Both the position numbers and the translations under genes were made by a program. The notes under the pieces were generated by a model. It saw nothing but the letters and a program-made list of their open reading frames with translations. It was not told the origin of the DNA and searched no databases. Positions 53,469 through 64,000 of a DNA stretch of 64,000 nt are shown one piece after another (position 1 is the stretch's first letter; each line of letters opens with the position of its first letter). The stretch is taken from positions 1 to 64,000 of the forward strand of contig NZ_FTNA01000002.1 in NCBI RefSeq assembly GCF_900156205.1. The letters run 5' to 3'. The stretch comes from Leptospira interrogans (GTDB taxonomy: Bacteria; Spirochaetota; Leptospiria; Leptospirales; Leptospiraceae).

Positions 53469-54056
53469 ATGGATATTAAAGAAATCGCCCTCGGTCAGAT
53501 TCGGGATTCTATTGCCACCAAACAGAAATGTATTGATTCAATTTTAGAAGACATCATAAAAGCTGGTGAAATCGTTTCCAAGATTCTACAGGCTGGGAAC
53601 ACGATTTTTCTTTGTGGAAACGGAGGATCTTCTTGTGACGCTTCTCATATCGCTGCGGAATTGGTAGTTCGATATAAGTCCGGAAATGAAAGAAAGGCGC
53701 TACCCGCACTTTCTCTTTCTGCTGATTCCGCCGTTTTGACTGCTTGTTCTAATGACTACGGCTACGAAGAAATTTTTTCAAGACAAATAGAAGCTTTTGG
53801 TAGAAAGGGAGATTTATTGATTGGGCTTTCTACAAGTGGAAATTCTAAAAACGTTTTACTGGCGCTGGAAAAAGCAAAAACGAGAGGAGTAAAAACCATA
53901 TCGTTGTTAGGTGGTGACGGCGGAAAAATGAAAAATCTTTCTGACTTGGACGTTATCGTTCCGAGTAACGTGACCGCTAGAATCCAAGAATCTCATATTT
54001 TAATCGGGCATATCATCTGTAGTATCGTGGAATATAACCTTTTCAAAATGGAATGA
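53469..54056 (+). CDS. gmhA: Phosphoheptose isomerase GmhA
   Basis: A 195-residue SIS-domain enzyme turning sedoheptulose 7-phosphate into D-glycero-D-manno-heptose 7-phosphate, the first step to LPS heptose. [20 protein letters not shown] is the substrate-binding SIS region, quoted as [36 protein letters not shown] and [13 protein letters not shown] are diagnostic. I start at the ATG at 53469, one base after the previous stop; the longer frame from 53400 lies within the upstream gene. Other heptose genes are not present here. Confidence 0.93.
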
Positions 54057-54066
54057 CCTGTTTGTT

Positions 54067-54828
54067 GTGAATTCTGTTGCCATAGAAATTTCTAATCTTA
54101 AGGTTTCCACTCCTGGCTGCCACATTCTTAAAGGAATCGATTTTACACTCGATGTAGGAGATGTACATTGTATCTTAGGAGAATCTGGAAGCGGCAAATC
54201 TACGTTTGCGTCTTGTCTTTTGGGAACGACCGAAAAAGAGCTCTTTCTAAGGTCTGATCGTTTTTTTCTGTTAGGCCAAGACGTTCGGTATTTTACCGAA
54301 AGAGAGTGGCAGAATGTTCGAGGAAAAAAAATTGCGTTGATTCCACAAAATCCGATTTGGGGTTTTCATCCATATCGAAAAACTGGATCTCAGATTTTAG
54401 AAGCGTTTTCACTTTACAACCTAAAACTCGCAGAGAAAAAGAAAATTTTATCTTTATTAGAATCCATTTTCATTTTAGAACCGGAAAAAGTTTTCGATTC
54501 TCTTCCAAGTTATCTTTCTGGAGGAGAGAGACAGAGGATTTTGATTCTTTTAGCGGTTTATTCTGGGGCAGAAATTGTTGTGGCGGATGAACCAACTGCA
54601 GCCTTGGATTCGATCAGCGAAACAGAAGTTCTCAAACTTTTGATGAAATTCAGAAAAGAAAAAGAACTTTCTCTTATTTTTATTACTCATGAAATCTCTA
54701 TCGCCAAATCTTTGGCCGATACTATAAGTATCCTTTATCAGGGAGATTGGGCTGAAATTCTCAAAAGACCAATTCAGGGAGAATGGATTGTTAAATCTGA
54801 GTATGGAAAAAGACTTTTTGAAAGTTGA
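54067..54828 (+). CDS. Orphan ABC ATPase, peptide/nickel (Dpp/Opp) type
   Basis: A 253-residue ABC ATPase. Walker A is GESGSGKSTFA. The Q-loop region includes IPQNPIWGFHPYRKTG, and the signature is LSGGERQRILILLA. Walker B is VVADEPTAALDSIS and the H-loop IFITHE. The layout is that of the DppD/NikD group. No permease or binding protein is beside it, so it must partner components elsewhere or serve another purpose. The start is GTG without a clear ribosome site, 10 bases after gmhA. Confidence 0.85.
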   Translation: MNSVAIEISNLKVSTPGCHILKGIDFTLDVGDVHCILGESGSGKSTFASCLLGTTEKELFLRSDRFFLLGQDVRYFTEREWQNVRGKKIALIPQNPIWGFHPYRKTGSQILEAFSLYNLKLAEKKKILSLLESIFILEPEKVFDSLPSYLSGGERQRILILLAVYSGAEIVVADEPTAALDSISETEVLKLLMKFRKEKELSLIFITHEISIAKSLADTISILYQGDWAEILKRPIQGEWIVKSEYGKRLFES

Positions 54829-54851
54829 TCTCAGATAGTAGAGTGCGAACG

Positions 54852-56288
54852 ATGAGGTATGCAGTTTTACTGACGTTAATTTTATTTTTTTCTCCGCTTT
54901 GGGCGCAGAAGTCTCCTTTTATCGTGGAGGATAAGGATTCTTCTTCTTATCCTTCAATTCAACTTTTTATTCGAGATAAAAAACAATTTCCTTTGGAAAG
55001 AGAAAATTTTCTAATTCGGGAATCCAAAGGATCTGAAACCAGAACTGTTCTTAGACCAAAAGTTCTTCGTAAAGAAGGGAATCGTCCAATACATTCTGTT
55101 TTTTTAATTCAATCCGGAACTTCTCTAGAAGAAAATAATTTCAATACTCGATTTTTACAAAAAGTGATCCAATCTTCCGGAGAAGAAGATCATTTCAGTT
55201 TTATCTTTTTTTCGGATGATCTTCTTGTTGTAGAAAAGGATTTGGATAGACAAACCGCTCTTTCTAAAGCTAGAGTACCTGGTTCTCTCAGTAATTATAA
55301 TACCGGAGCGAATCTAGATCTAGTATTCCAAAAATTGAATACAACTTTAACCAAAGAATCTTATTTGAGCTTATTAGTTTCAGATTCAGAATACAAATTA
55401 CCTCCGGGTCTTAGACAGGGGTTATCTACTTCCGGTCTTCCAATCCAAGTGATAGGCAAACGTAATTTTTCTAACTTAGAGCTCGTTCGGATTTACGGTG
55501 GAGAATTTTATGACATTGATTCTACTGATTTGATCTCTAAGTTCTTAACGGATTTTGAATACTTTCATAAATACTCTGCAGAGATTCGATATAATTCTCC
55601 CTTTCAAAACGATTTTTGGAAAGGGGAGGTGGATTTTATTCGAGTAGATTGGGAATCTTCCAGAGGCGGAAAGTTTACTTACACATACAAACCAGGAATT
55701 ATAAAACAACTCCGTTTTGTTTTGCTCAGTCCGGAAGTGTTTCTTCCTACGATTGGTTTTTTACTCGTTCTTACTTTGATTGGACTTCTTCTCTTATTTC
55801 GAAAAGAAAATGTGGATTTAGATGAACCTGGAGAAGAACAAAGAAAATTTCAAGCAAGAGGTGAAGAAAGAGAAGTGTATCAGAGAATGTACGGGGATCA
55901 GTTTCATTCTTCTCCGTATGCGAACCCGGAAGGTGTACACGTTTCTCGTTCTTTACCTGTGAGTGAACTTGAATTTGAAGCAGCGGAAGTCTATGATCTT
56001 GCTACTCTAATTCAAAAAGAAGGTAGGTCTCCTGGAAAACAAGTTCCGATTCGTAAGGCAGAAACAACTTTGGGAAACGGAGAACTTTCCGACGTAGTTG
56101 TTTCCGATCCTGGTGTCAATAAACAACACGCAAGAATTCGTAAGATCAAAAACCGTTTCGTATTATACGATTTGATTTCTGATGGTGGAACTTATCTCAA
56201 CGGAAAAAAAATTTTAAGACCTAGGATTCTTTATGACTTTGATGAAATCAGTTTAGGAAAAACTGTCTACGTTTTTAGAGCCCGTTAG
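54852..56288 (+). CDS. Transmembrane FHA-domain protein
   Basis: A protein of about 478 residues with a receptor-like layout. A signal sequence (AVLLTLILFFSPLWA) precedes an outside domain of about 270 residues. This includes a vWA-like fold without an intact metal site (HSVFLIQSGTSLEEN, FSFIFFSDDLLVVEKDLD). A single membrane helix (FLPTIGFLLVLTLIGLLLLF) follows, then a linker and a cytoplasmic FHA domain (TLGNGELSDVVVSDPGVNKQHARI, cut here to DVVVSDPGVNKQHARI, and DGGTYLNG). FHA domains bind phosphothreonine. I start at the ATG at 54852; a TTG at 54825 is possible. Confidence 0.8.
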   Translation: MRYAVLLTLILFFSPLWAQKSPFIVEDKDSSSYPSIQLFIRDKKQFPLERENFLIRESKGSETRTVLRPKVLRKEGNRPIHSVFLIQSGTSLEENNFNTRFLQKVIQSSGEEDHFSFIFFSDDLLVVEKDLDRQTALSKARVPGSLSNYNTGANLDLVFQKLNTTLTKESYLSLLVSDSEYKLPPGLRQGLSTSGLPIQVIGKRNFSNLELVRIYGGEFYDIDSTDLISKFLTDFEYFHKYSAEIRYNSPFQNDFWKGEVDFIRVDWESSRGGKFTYTYKPGIIKQLRFVLLSPEVFLPTIGFLLVLTLIGLLLLFRKENVDLDEPGEEQRKFQARGEEREVYQRMYGDQFHSSPYANPEGVHVSRSLPVSELEFEAAEVYDLATLIQKEGRSPGKQVPIRKAETTLGNGELSDVVVSDPGVNKQHARIRKIKNRFVLYDLISDGGTYLNGKKILRPRILYDFDEISLGKTVYVFRAR

Positions 56289-56333
56289 AATTTTCAATCT
56301 TCCAAATTTGTTACTTTTCACTTACAATAGATC

Positions 56334-56429
56334 CGGGTAGACGAAAAGACCCGATTTCTCAACGATGGAATTTAGACGGATTCCATTTCGAGAAACCAAT
56401 TATAAAAATTCCGAAAGAAATTCTTTCGG
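56334..56429 (+). promoter_or_regulatory. Candidate structured leader of leuCD
   Basis: Three hairpins fit in the leader: CGGGT (56334-56338) with ACCCG (56349-56353); ATGGAAT (56365-56371) with ATTCCAT (56380-56386), enclosed by TTTCTC and GAGAAA; and CCGAAAGAA (56411-56419) with TTCTTTCGG (56421-56429). The last one ends next to the GGGGAG ribosome site and could hide it. I recognise no known riboswitch, and there is no run of leucine codons, so classical attenuation is not evident. Confidence 0.45.
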
Positions 56430-56445
56430 GGAGTATTAGAATTCG

Positions 56446-57843
56446 ATGAAGACAATGTTCGAAAAAATTTGGGAAGATCATCTAGTCGGAGAACTAGATG
56501 CTGGATCCTATCTAATCTATATAGATCGCCATCTCATTCATGAAGTTACAAGTCCTCAGGCGTTTGAAGGACTTAAACTTGCAGGCAGAAAGGTTCGTCG
56601 TCCTGAAGCTACTTTTGCCACAATGGATCATAACGTTTCTACTAGAACACGTGATTTAAGTCTGGCCGATCCCGTTTCCGCAATTCAAATGCAGACTTTA
56701 AAAAAGAACTGCGACGAAAATGGAATCCGCGTTTATGATTTTCAAAACCCTGACCAAGGAATCATTCACGTAATTGCTCCTGAAATGGGACTGACTCATC
56801 CTGGAATGACAATCGTATGCGGAGATTCTCATACTTCTACACACGGTGCGTTTGGTGCGCTTGCTTTCGGGATCGGAACCAGCGAAGTAGAGCACGTTCT
56901 TGCGACTCAAACCTTAGTTCAAAAAAGAGCAAAAACAATGGAGATTAGAGTCGATGGAAAACTTTCCGATAAGGTCACAGCAAAAGACATCATTCTTGCG
57001 ATCATTGGAAAAATTGGAACCGCAGGTGCGACAGGTTATGTGATCGAATATAGAGGTTCTGCAATTCAAGCCCTCAGTATGGAAGCTAGAATGACTATTT
57101 GTAATATGTCTATCGAAGCGGGAGCTAGAGCAGGTTTAATCGCACCAGATGAAACTACTTTTAATTATATTCAAGGAAAGGACTTTTCTCCAAAAGGAGT
57201 TGAATGGGATCTTGCGGTCAAAAAATGGAAACACTATGTAACGGACGAAGGTGCTAAATTTGATAGAACCGTAATTCTTCATGCAGATGAAATCGCTCCT
57301 ATGGTAACTTGGGGAACTTCTCCCAGTCAGGTTGTTTCGATAAAAGGAGTCGTTCCAGATCCAAAAGATGCAAATGATCCGGTGGAAAAAATTGGAATTG
57401 AGTCTGCGCTTAAATATATGGATCTCAAATCGGGCCAGAAGATAGAAGACATTTCAATTAATAAAGTTTTTATCGGTTCCTGTACTAATTCTAGAATCGA
57501 AGATTTAAGAGCGGCCGCTGCTACCGTAAAAGGAAAAAAAGTTTCCTCTAAGGTTCAGGCGATTGTGGTTCCTGGTTCAGGCAGAGTCAAACGTCAGGCG
57601 GAACAAGAAGGTCTGGATAAAATTTTTACCGCGGCCGGTTTTGAATGGAGAAATCCAGGCTGTTCTATGTGTCTTGCGATGAACGACGACGTATTAGAAC
57701 CGGGAGATCGTTGTGCTTCTACTTCTAACCGAAACTTTGAAGGTCGTCAAGGAAAAGGTGGAAGAACCCATCTAGTAGGACCGGAAATGGCCGCCGCCGC
57801 GGCTATCGAAGGCCATTTTGTGGATATTCGAAACTGGAAATAA
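56446..57843 (+). CDS. leuC: 3-isopropylmalate dehydratase large subunit
   Basis: A 465-residue aconitase-family subunit that with LeuD isomerises 2-isopropylmalate to 3-isopropylmalate in leucine synthesis. Cluster ligands are in [13 protein letters not shown] and [11 protein letters not shown], expecting one [4Fe-4S]. [14 protein letters not shown] is also diagnostic. The ATG at 56446 is followed by a second at 56455, which might be the true start. leuD follows after 19 bases. A hairpin-rich leader lies upstream. Confidence 0.96.
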   Translation: MKTMFEKIWEDHLVGELDAGSYLIYIDRHLIHEVTSPQAFEGLKLAGRKVRRPEATFATMDHNVSTRTRDLSLADPVSAIQMQTLKKNCDENGIRVYDFQNPDQGIIHVIAPEMGLTHPGMTIVCGDSHTSTHGAFGALAFGIGTSEVEHVLATQTLVQKRAKTMEIRVDGKLSDKVTAKDIILAIIGKIGTAGATGYVIEYRGSAIQALSMEARMTICNMSIEAGARAGLIAPDETTFNYIQGKDFSPKGVEWDLAVKKWKHYVTDEGAKFDRTVILHADEIAPMVTWGTSPSQVVSIKGVVPDPKDANDPVEKIGIESALKYMDLKSGQKIEDISINKVFIGSCTNSRIEDLRAAAATVKGKKVSSKVQAIVVPGSGRVKRQAEQEGLDKIFTAAGFEWRNPGCSMCLAMNDDVLEPGDRCASTSNRNFEGRQGKGGRTHLVGPEMAAAAAIEGHFVDIRNWK

Positions 57844-57862
57844 AAAGGTAAATTAGAATATT

Positions 57863-58483
57863 ATGAAACCCTTTACTATATTAAATGGAATTGCCGCCTT
57901 ACTGGACAGACCCAACGTGGATACGGATCAGATCATTCCAAAACAATTTTTACGGAAGATAGAAAGAACCGGTTTCGGAGTTCATCTGTTTCACGATTGG
58001 AGATACTTAGACGACGCGGGTACCAAACTCAATCCTGATTTTTCCCTCAATCAAGAACGATATAAGGGAGCTTCTATCCTTATCACCAGAGATAACTTTG
58101 GTTGTGGATCTTCCAGAGAACACGCTCCTTGGGCTTTAGAAGACTACGGGTTTAGGGCAATCATTGCTCCTTCTTACGCGGATATTTTTTTCAACAACTG
58201 CTTTAAAAACGGAATGCTTCCAGTCATTTTAAAATCGGAAGAAGTAGAAGAGCTGTTCCATTTAGTTTCGACTAACGTAGGAGCGAAAGTCATAGTGGAT
58301 CTGGACAAACAAACTGTAACCGGACCGACTGGAAAAATATATTATTTTGAAGTGGATTCTTTTCGTAAATACTGTCTTTATAACGGACTTGATGACATAG
58401 GTCTAACTCTAAAACAAGAAAGTAAGATTGGAGAGTTTGAAAAAAAGCAGAAAGAAGTTGAACCTTGGTTATACGCCATATAA
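57863..58483 (+). CDS. leuD: 3-isopropylmalate dehydratase small subunit
   Basis: A 206-residue swivel-domain subunit that partners Leu[17 protein letters not shown] and [15 protein letters not shown] are the signatures of the family; the length matches LeuD. The gene is in the same operon as leuC and precedes the cysteine-synthase-like gene by 15 bases. Confidence 0.96.
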
Positions 58484-58498
58484 TTCTACCGAAAATAT

Positions 58499-59496
<998 letters not shown>

Positions 59497-59500
<4 letters not shown>

Positions 59501-61401
59501 AGGATAGAAATTTTTCTGATTCTATTTCTGAGTTAGAGTTTGTTAAAACCGAACTCGAAAGAGAAAAGAAAGAAGAAGATTCTATTTTTTCAAAAGACTG
59601 GTTATCACGTCCGATTCCGGATAGAGTTCGACAAGGAATCACTTTATATCCTATTGTTTACGAAGAACAAACTCTGGGAAGAGAAGGAAATTGGATTTTA
59701 ACCTTTCGATTTTCCAATCAAGAAGAATATCCTATAAAGTTTCAAACCGGCGCCCCGGTTCAATTTGGTAAAAATGAAGATCGAGCTAAAGCTATATTAG
59801 TTTCTCTTCATAAAGAAAAAATTAAAATTTCGATCGAAGAGGTTCCGGAATGGGCAGAAGAAGGAAAATGTTTTTTAGATCTTTTGCCGGATGAAACTTC
59901 TTACAAAGAGATGTTTAACGCATTAGACGCTGTTAGATTGGCGACTAAAGGAACAAGATTGTATGTAAATCGAGAACTTCTTTTGGGTTATGGAAAACCG
60001 GATTTGATTTCAACTCGAGATTCCGATCGTTCTCGTATCTTGGGAAGAATTAGTACGTCTTTGAACGAATCTCAAAAAAATGCAGTTATACATTCAGTTT
60101 TATCTGAGGACGTAATGATTATTCACGGACCACCGGGTACAGGCAAAACAACTACATTAACTGAAATTGTAAGCCAACTCGTTGCAGAAGAAAAAAAGAT
60201 ATTAGTATCTGCTCCTACAAATTCTGCTTGTGATCTTCTTGTTGAATCAATTTCGGCAAGAGGAATTCTAGTTTTAAGACTTGGTCATCCGGCTCGGATC
60301 AACGAAATCGCAATCCATTCTACCTTAGATTATAAACTATTTCACCATCCAGACGGAAAATTATTAAACGAATATAGGAAAGACGTAATCGAAATTTCAA
60401 AACAGGCCAAAAAATTTAAACGGAATTTTGGCGAAAAAGAAAGAGAAGAACGAAAAAAACTTTTTACAGAAGTGAAGGAACTTAAAAAAACGATTCGTTC
60501 TATGGAAATAGGGCTGATAGATAGTTTGGTTTCTTCTCATCCTGTAATCGTTTCTACCCCGGTTGCTTCGGCCCGAGGTATTTTAGAAAATAGAACGTTC
60601 GACTTTTGTGTGTTAGACGAATCCTCTCAGGCTTTGGAACCAGCTTTTTGGATTCCGATTTTAAAATCGGATCGTGTGATTCTCGCAGGAGATCACAAAC
60701 AATTACCTCCTACTTTATTTTCTGAAAAAAATTATCTTGAAACTACACTTTTTGAAAAAGCTGTTGAGAATTTAGAATTGTACGGACGCGTTTTTTTACT
60801 CGATACACAATACAGAATGAAAGATGAAATATCTGCTTTTCCTTCGAAAGAATTTTATTCGGGTCTTTTAAAATCGGGGCGTTCTGAAAAAGAAAGGAAG
60901 TCTAACTTTCCAAAAACATTCCCTTTTTTGAATGCGTTTCAGTGGATCGATACTTCTGGAACCGATAGTGAGGAAGTTATTCTAGATGATAGTATTTCCA
61001 ATCCATTTGAAGCGGATTTGCAGGTGCGTCTTTGTTTTCTTTTAAAGGAAAACGACTGGCCAGAAGATGAGATTACGATTCTTTCTCCTTATCGCGCTCA
61101 AGTTCGATTGATTTCTGAAAAACTAAGAGATGTAGGACTTACAAAAATCAACGTTTCTACAATCGATTCGTTTCAGGGAAGGGAGAATCGTTGCATTTTA
61201 CTTGGTTTTGTACGTTCTAATTTGGAAGGTCGTTCCGGTTTTTTAAAAGAATCGAGAAGGATCAACGTAGGTATGGCTAGAGCCAGGGATCTTTTACTTT
61301 GTATCGGTGATAGTTCCACACTTTCACAAGATCCTTTTTTATCGAAACTTATTCGATTTGCAGAAGAAAAAGAAGTATTTAGGACTGCTTGGGAATTCTA
61401 A
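59497..61401 (+). CDS. SF1 helicase of the UPF1/IGHMBP2 type
   Basis: A 634-residue superfamily 1B helicase. An N-terminal beta-barrel-like part is followed by Walker A HGPPGTGKTTTL (about residue 211) and motif II CVLDESSQALEP (about 373). Motif III is ILAGDHKQLPPTL. The second RecA domain has LDTQYRM, TIDSFQGREN and the final NVGMARARDLL. Such enzymes unwind DNA or RNA; the role in bacteria is poorly known. It begins with a TTG overlapping the previous stop, so it is translationally coupled to the cysteine-synthase-like gene, which is unusual. Confidence 0.9.
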
Positions 61402-62221
61402 GCGTTTACTAAGAGTTAGGTTTATTTTTTGGATATAATGTAATCTTGATATAGTAGATTCGTTTTATAAATCCTGATTTTTCTGTAAAAATGAAATGTA
61501 GGAACTCATACGGATTTATGTTTTAACGTGAGTTCTGTGTTAAGAGATTGAGAAAGAATTTTCTAAACGTATGGGTTCATACAATTTTAGAATTTGTTCG
61601 TAAAATCGTAATTTGTGATAGTTCCCACATTTTGGGAATTGATCCGTAAAGTTTAGGTTCCAACTTTTTTCAGAAAAATAAATTTCTTCATGAACACGAA
61701 CATACGTTAATTTTACAGTTGAATTTTGAAAATGTGGGAACTCATACAGATTTTAACTACGATAAATGAATGTTTAAAAGTTCGTAATGTGACTTAATCT
61801 GTGGGAACTACCACAAGTTAAGATTGTACAGTAAAACTTTCAAAAATTAGGGAATTCTATTGTACTGATCCGTAAAATAAAAATGTGGGAATTCATACTT
61901 TCAGAATACATCCGTAAAATTGTGAGTTGTGGTAGTTCCTACGTTATTTTACAGAAGAATTCAATTTTTATGTAGAACTCGCGTTAGTTTAATGAGAAAG
62001 GTCGGTTAATTTAACAAAGAGACTTATAAACTCTTCGATTGTAAATTGATAAATAAATTTCGAAAGCAATAGAATTGTTGAAAAATTAATTCTCTATGGG
62101 TTTTCGTTGTATGGAAACGGCCGATTGAAGCGTTTTGTTAATTGTTGTTATGGAATTTTTCAACAACTCTAATATATTTAAAGAAAATTTCTCCACGAAC
62201 TTACTTTAGATTATATATATT
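61402..62221. other. Repeat-rich intergenic island
   Basis: No gene is seen in these 820 bp between the helicase and the convergent membrane protein gene. It has AACGTGAGTTC (61525-61535), a complete palindrome TGTGGGAACTACCACA (61800-61815) and partial sites near 61497, 61619, 61733, 61884 and 61926. The MITE-like copy 4 is at 62071-62172. The block 61765-61806 duplicates 48998-49040. It looks like overlapping fragments of the palindrome element. Confidence 0.65.
62071..62172 (-). repeat. MITE-like element, copy 4
   Basis: 102 bp, same orientation as copy 3 and very like it: AGAATTGTTGAAAAATTAAT at one end and ATGGAATTTTTCAACAACTC at the other. The core ATGGAAACGGCCGATTGAAG differs from copy 3 at few positions. 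It lies 50 bp past the end of the membrane protein gene. Confidence 0.75.
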
Positions 62222-62857
62222 TTACCATTTTAAAATATTCTTAAATATAAAAAAACTAAAAAGAAATAAAATTAAACTTGAAGAAACGTGAGAAAATAGA
62301 ATGTGAAACGAGGATTGATCGATACAAAAGAATTTAAGAAAGAAATTTGCAAATGCCAGGCTGAAAATAGAAAGGATTGCCGCGGCTAAAATAGGATTTC
62401 CTGGTTTACCCGTTCTTAAAATCAAAATTCCGTATCCTGCAAAAAGTAGATTTATAATCGATAAAATGATCCAACATTTTCCAATATGGGTTTGAATTTT
62501 CTCTTCTAGAATTAAATCCAATCCAAACATACATACGGAATATAAAATCCAAAAGGACGCAAATATTAGTGGAAAACGAACCGATTTGGAAAAGGATTCT
62601 TCAGGAAAACGCAATTTAGATAATATCCAAAAAGAATATAGACCGATCGAAGAAATCCATAAGAAATCCGGACACAAGCTCGGAAGATGGATCCAACGAC
62701 TTGTAAAAGGATGAAAACTAATTAAATAAAGTAATAATATTACGATTATAAAAATAGGTGCTAAAATGAGAAAACGATTCCGTTCGTGTTTTAGAATGGG
62801 AGGTTCTTCTACCATTCTTCGAATTAAGGATTCAGTTGTTTGTTCTTTACGAAACAT
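62222..62857 (-). CDS. Six-helix membrane protein, candidate anti-sigma factor (NrsF/DUF1109-like)
   Basis: A protein of about 211 residues. A cytoplasmic N-terminus (TTESLIRRMVEEPPILKHERN) leads into six membrane helices, starting FLILAPIFIIVILLLYLISF. Length, topology and N-terminal pattern recall the DUF1109 anti-sigma factors such as NrsF. Four cysteines near the helices might be relevant, since NrsF-type regulators can sense redox. The divergent ECF sigma gene begins about 150 bp away. I start at the ATG at 62857 because it aligns with the family; a TTG at 62926 would add 23 residues. The family match is only by eye. Confidence 0.6.
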   Translation of the reverse strand: MFRKEQTTESLIRRMVEEPPILKHERNRFLILAPIFIIVILLLYLISFHPFTSRWIHLPSLCPDFLWISSIGLYSFWILSKLRFPEESFSKSVRFPLIFASFWILYSVCMFGLDLILEEKIQTHIGKCWIILSIINLLFAGYGILILRTGKPGNPILAAAILSIFSLAFANFFLKFFCIDQSSFHILFSHVSSSLILFLFSFFIFKNILKW

Positions 62858-63010
62858 TGATTGTGAGCACTTCGGAAATTTTTCAATTTTCAAGAATGAT
62901 TGGACAATAATTTCTTCCTGGTCCAAACTGGAAGAGATCGGTTTTAGCTTTTTCTAAACTTATCCAAGTACAGTTTCTTATCTTTTCGAAGGTTCTAAGT
63001 AATTAGTTAC

Positions 63011-63565
<555 letters not shown>

Positions 63566-63598
63566 CAAAAGCGTTGTGATCATCGTCCAAGGATTACT

Positions 63599-64000
63599 AT
63601 GAATTCTGATTCTTTGAACGGTGTAGAATTTTTAGATTCTATTTCTTCTATTTCCAAGGAAGAATGGAATCGTATTTCCGATCCTAAAAGTCCTTTTTTA
63701 GAATATGATTTTTTACGTTCTTTAGAAGTTTCCGGTTGTATCGGGCCATCCACTTCTTGGATTCAAAAATACTGCGTTCTCTGGAAAGAAAATCGTTTTT
63801 CGGCTATGATTCCTTTCTTTTTAAAATTTGATTCTTACGGTGAATACATCTTCGATTTTCAATGGGCTCATTTTTTTACACAAGCAGGACTTTCTTATTA
63901 CCCAAAGGGTCTGGTTGCCATTCCTTTTACTCCTGCAAACGGAAAAAGGATTTTACACGATGAGAGTCTAACGTTGAAAGAAGTTTGTTCTTATTTGATT
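63599..64000 (+). CDS. DUF482/FemAB-like acyltransferase (truncated by window end)
   Basis: Only the first 134 residues are in view. The ATG at 63599 has AAGGA five bases upstream. The frame runs to the window edge without a stop. SKEEWNRISDPKSPFLEYDFLRSLE is the family's N-terminus and FQWAHFFTQAGLSYYPKGLVAIPFTPANG is its hallmark, quoted here by GLSYYPKGLVAIPFTP. The family has a GNAT-like fold and has been linked to peptidoglycan or N-acyl transfer. It is likely in an operon with the sigma factor. Confidence 0.85.
   Translation, partial: MNSDSLNGVEFLDSISSISKEEWNRISDPKSPFLEYDFLRSLEVSGCIGPSTSWIQKYCVLWKENRFSAMIPFFLKFDSYGEYIFDFQWAHFFTQAGLSYYPKGLVAIPFTPANGKRILHDESLTLKEVCSYLI

Overview
The window is AT-rich and matches a pathogenic Leptospira (L. 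interrogans clade). The evidence is the gene content: a split cell-wall cluster, MetX/MetY methionine synthesis, spirochaete flagellar motor genes, a SemiSWEET, an O-antigen ligase and a futalosine-pathway MqnA. Long intergenic islands built from short dispersed repeats fit too. No rRNA, CRISPR array, insertion sequence or prophage is visible. The only RNA genes I can support are tRNA-Cys(GCA) and tRNA-Leu(UAA).

Layout. 1-1607 is a gene-free repeat island. 1608-8332 holds a small hypothetical gene, an alpha/beta hydrolase, a lipoprotein, mqnA with a DUF2007 gene, cheR and a HIT protein. 8622-16340 is a compact wall and division operon (rsmH, ftsL-like, murE, mraY, ftsW, murG, murC), largely translationally coupled. 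It is followed by a DUF2157/GDYXXLXY membrane pair and a beta-hydroxyacid dehydrogenase. 19141-22921 is an Mla-type lipid transport operon (permease, ATPase, MCE protein) headed by an unusual aromatic-repeat protein. That gene overlaps ddl head to head. metW-metX and metY follow, then a probable outer-membrane barrel protein.

29161-42183 mixes rsmE, a zinc-ribbon protein, a likely flagellar filament protein (FcpB candidate), an orphan AAA+ ATPase, fliN, two stomatin paralogues with NfeD, a haem-binding-domain protein, argH, a lipoprotein cyclophilin and fliM. 42655-47025 has a ferredoxin, a FecR-domain lipoprotein (probably the Lsa33 adhesin), queF-SemiSWEET and a guaA of eukaryotic type. 47935-48605 has a DUF4505 gene and the two tRNAs. 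49312-54056 is an LPS-related group (O-antigen ligase, family 2 glycosyltransferase, gmhA). An orphan ABC ATPase and a transmembrane FHA protein follow. 56446-61401 runs leuC, leuD, a cysteine-synthase-like gene and an SF1 helicase. The window ends with a divergent candidate anti-sigma/ECF sigma pair and a truncated DUF482 gene.

Most striking is the intergenic material. Gaps above about 300 bp are mosaics of at least three repeat families. One is a 180-270 bp element bounded by AACGTGAGTTC/GAACTCACGTT ends and carrying TGTGGGAACTCCCACA palindromes (four complete copies). One is a roughly 100 bp MITE-like element with AGAGTTGTTGAAAAATT terminal inverted repeats (four copies). One is a mosaic 100-135 bp repeat present twice in opposite orientation. 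Family names come from recognising protein motifs by eye; no database search was run.
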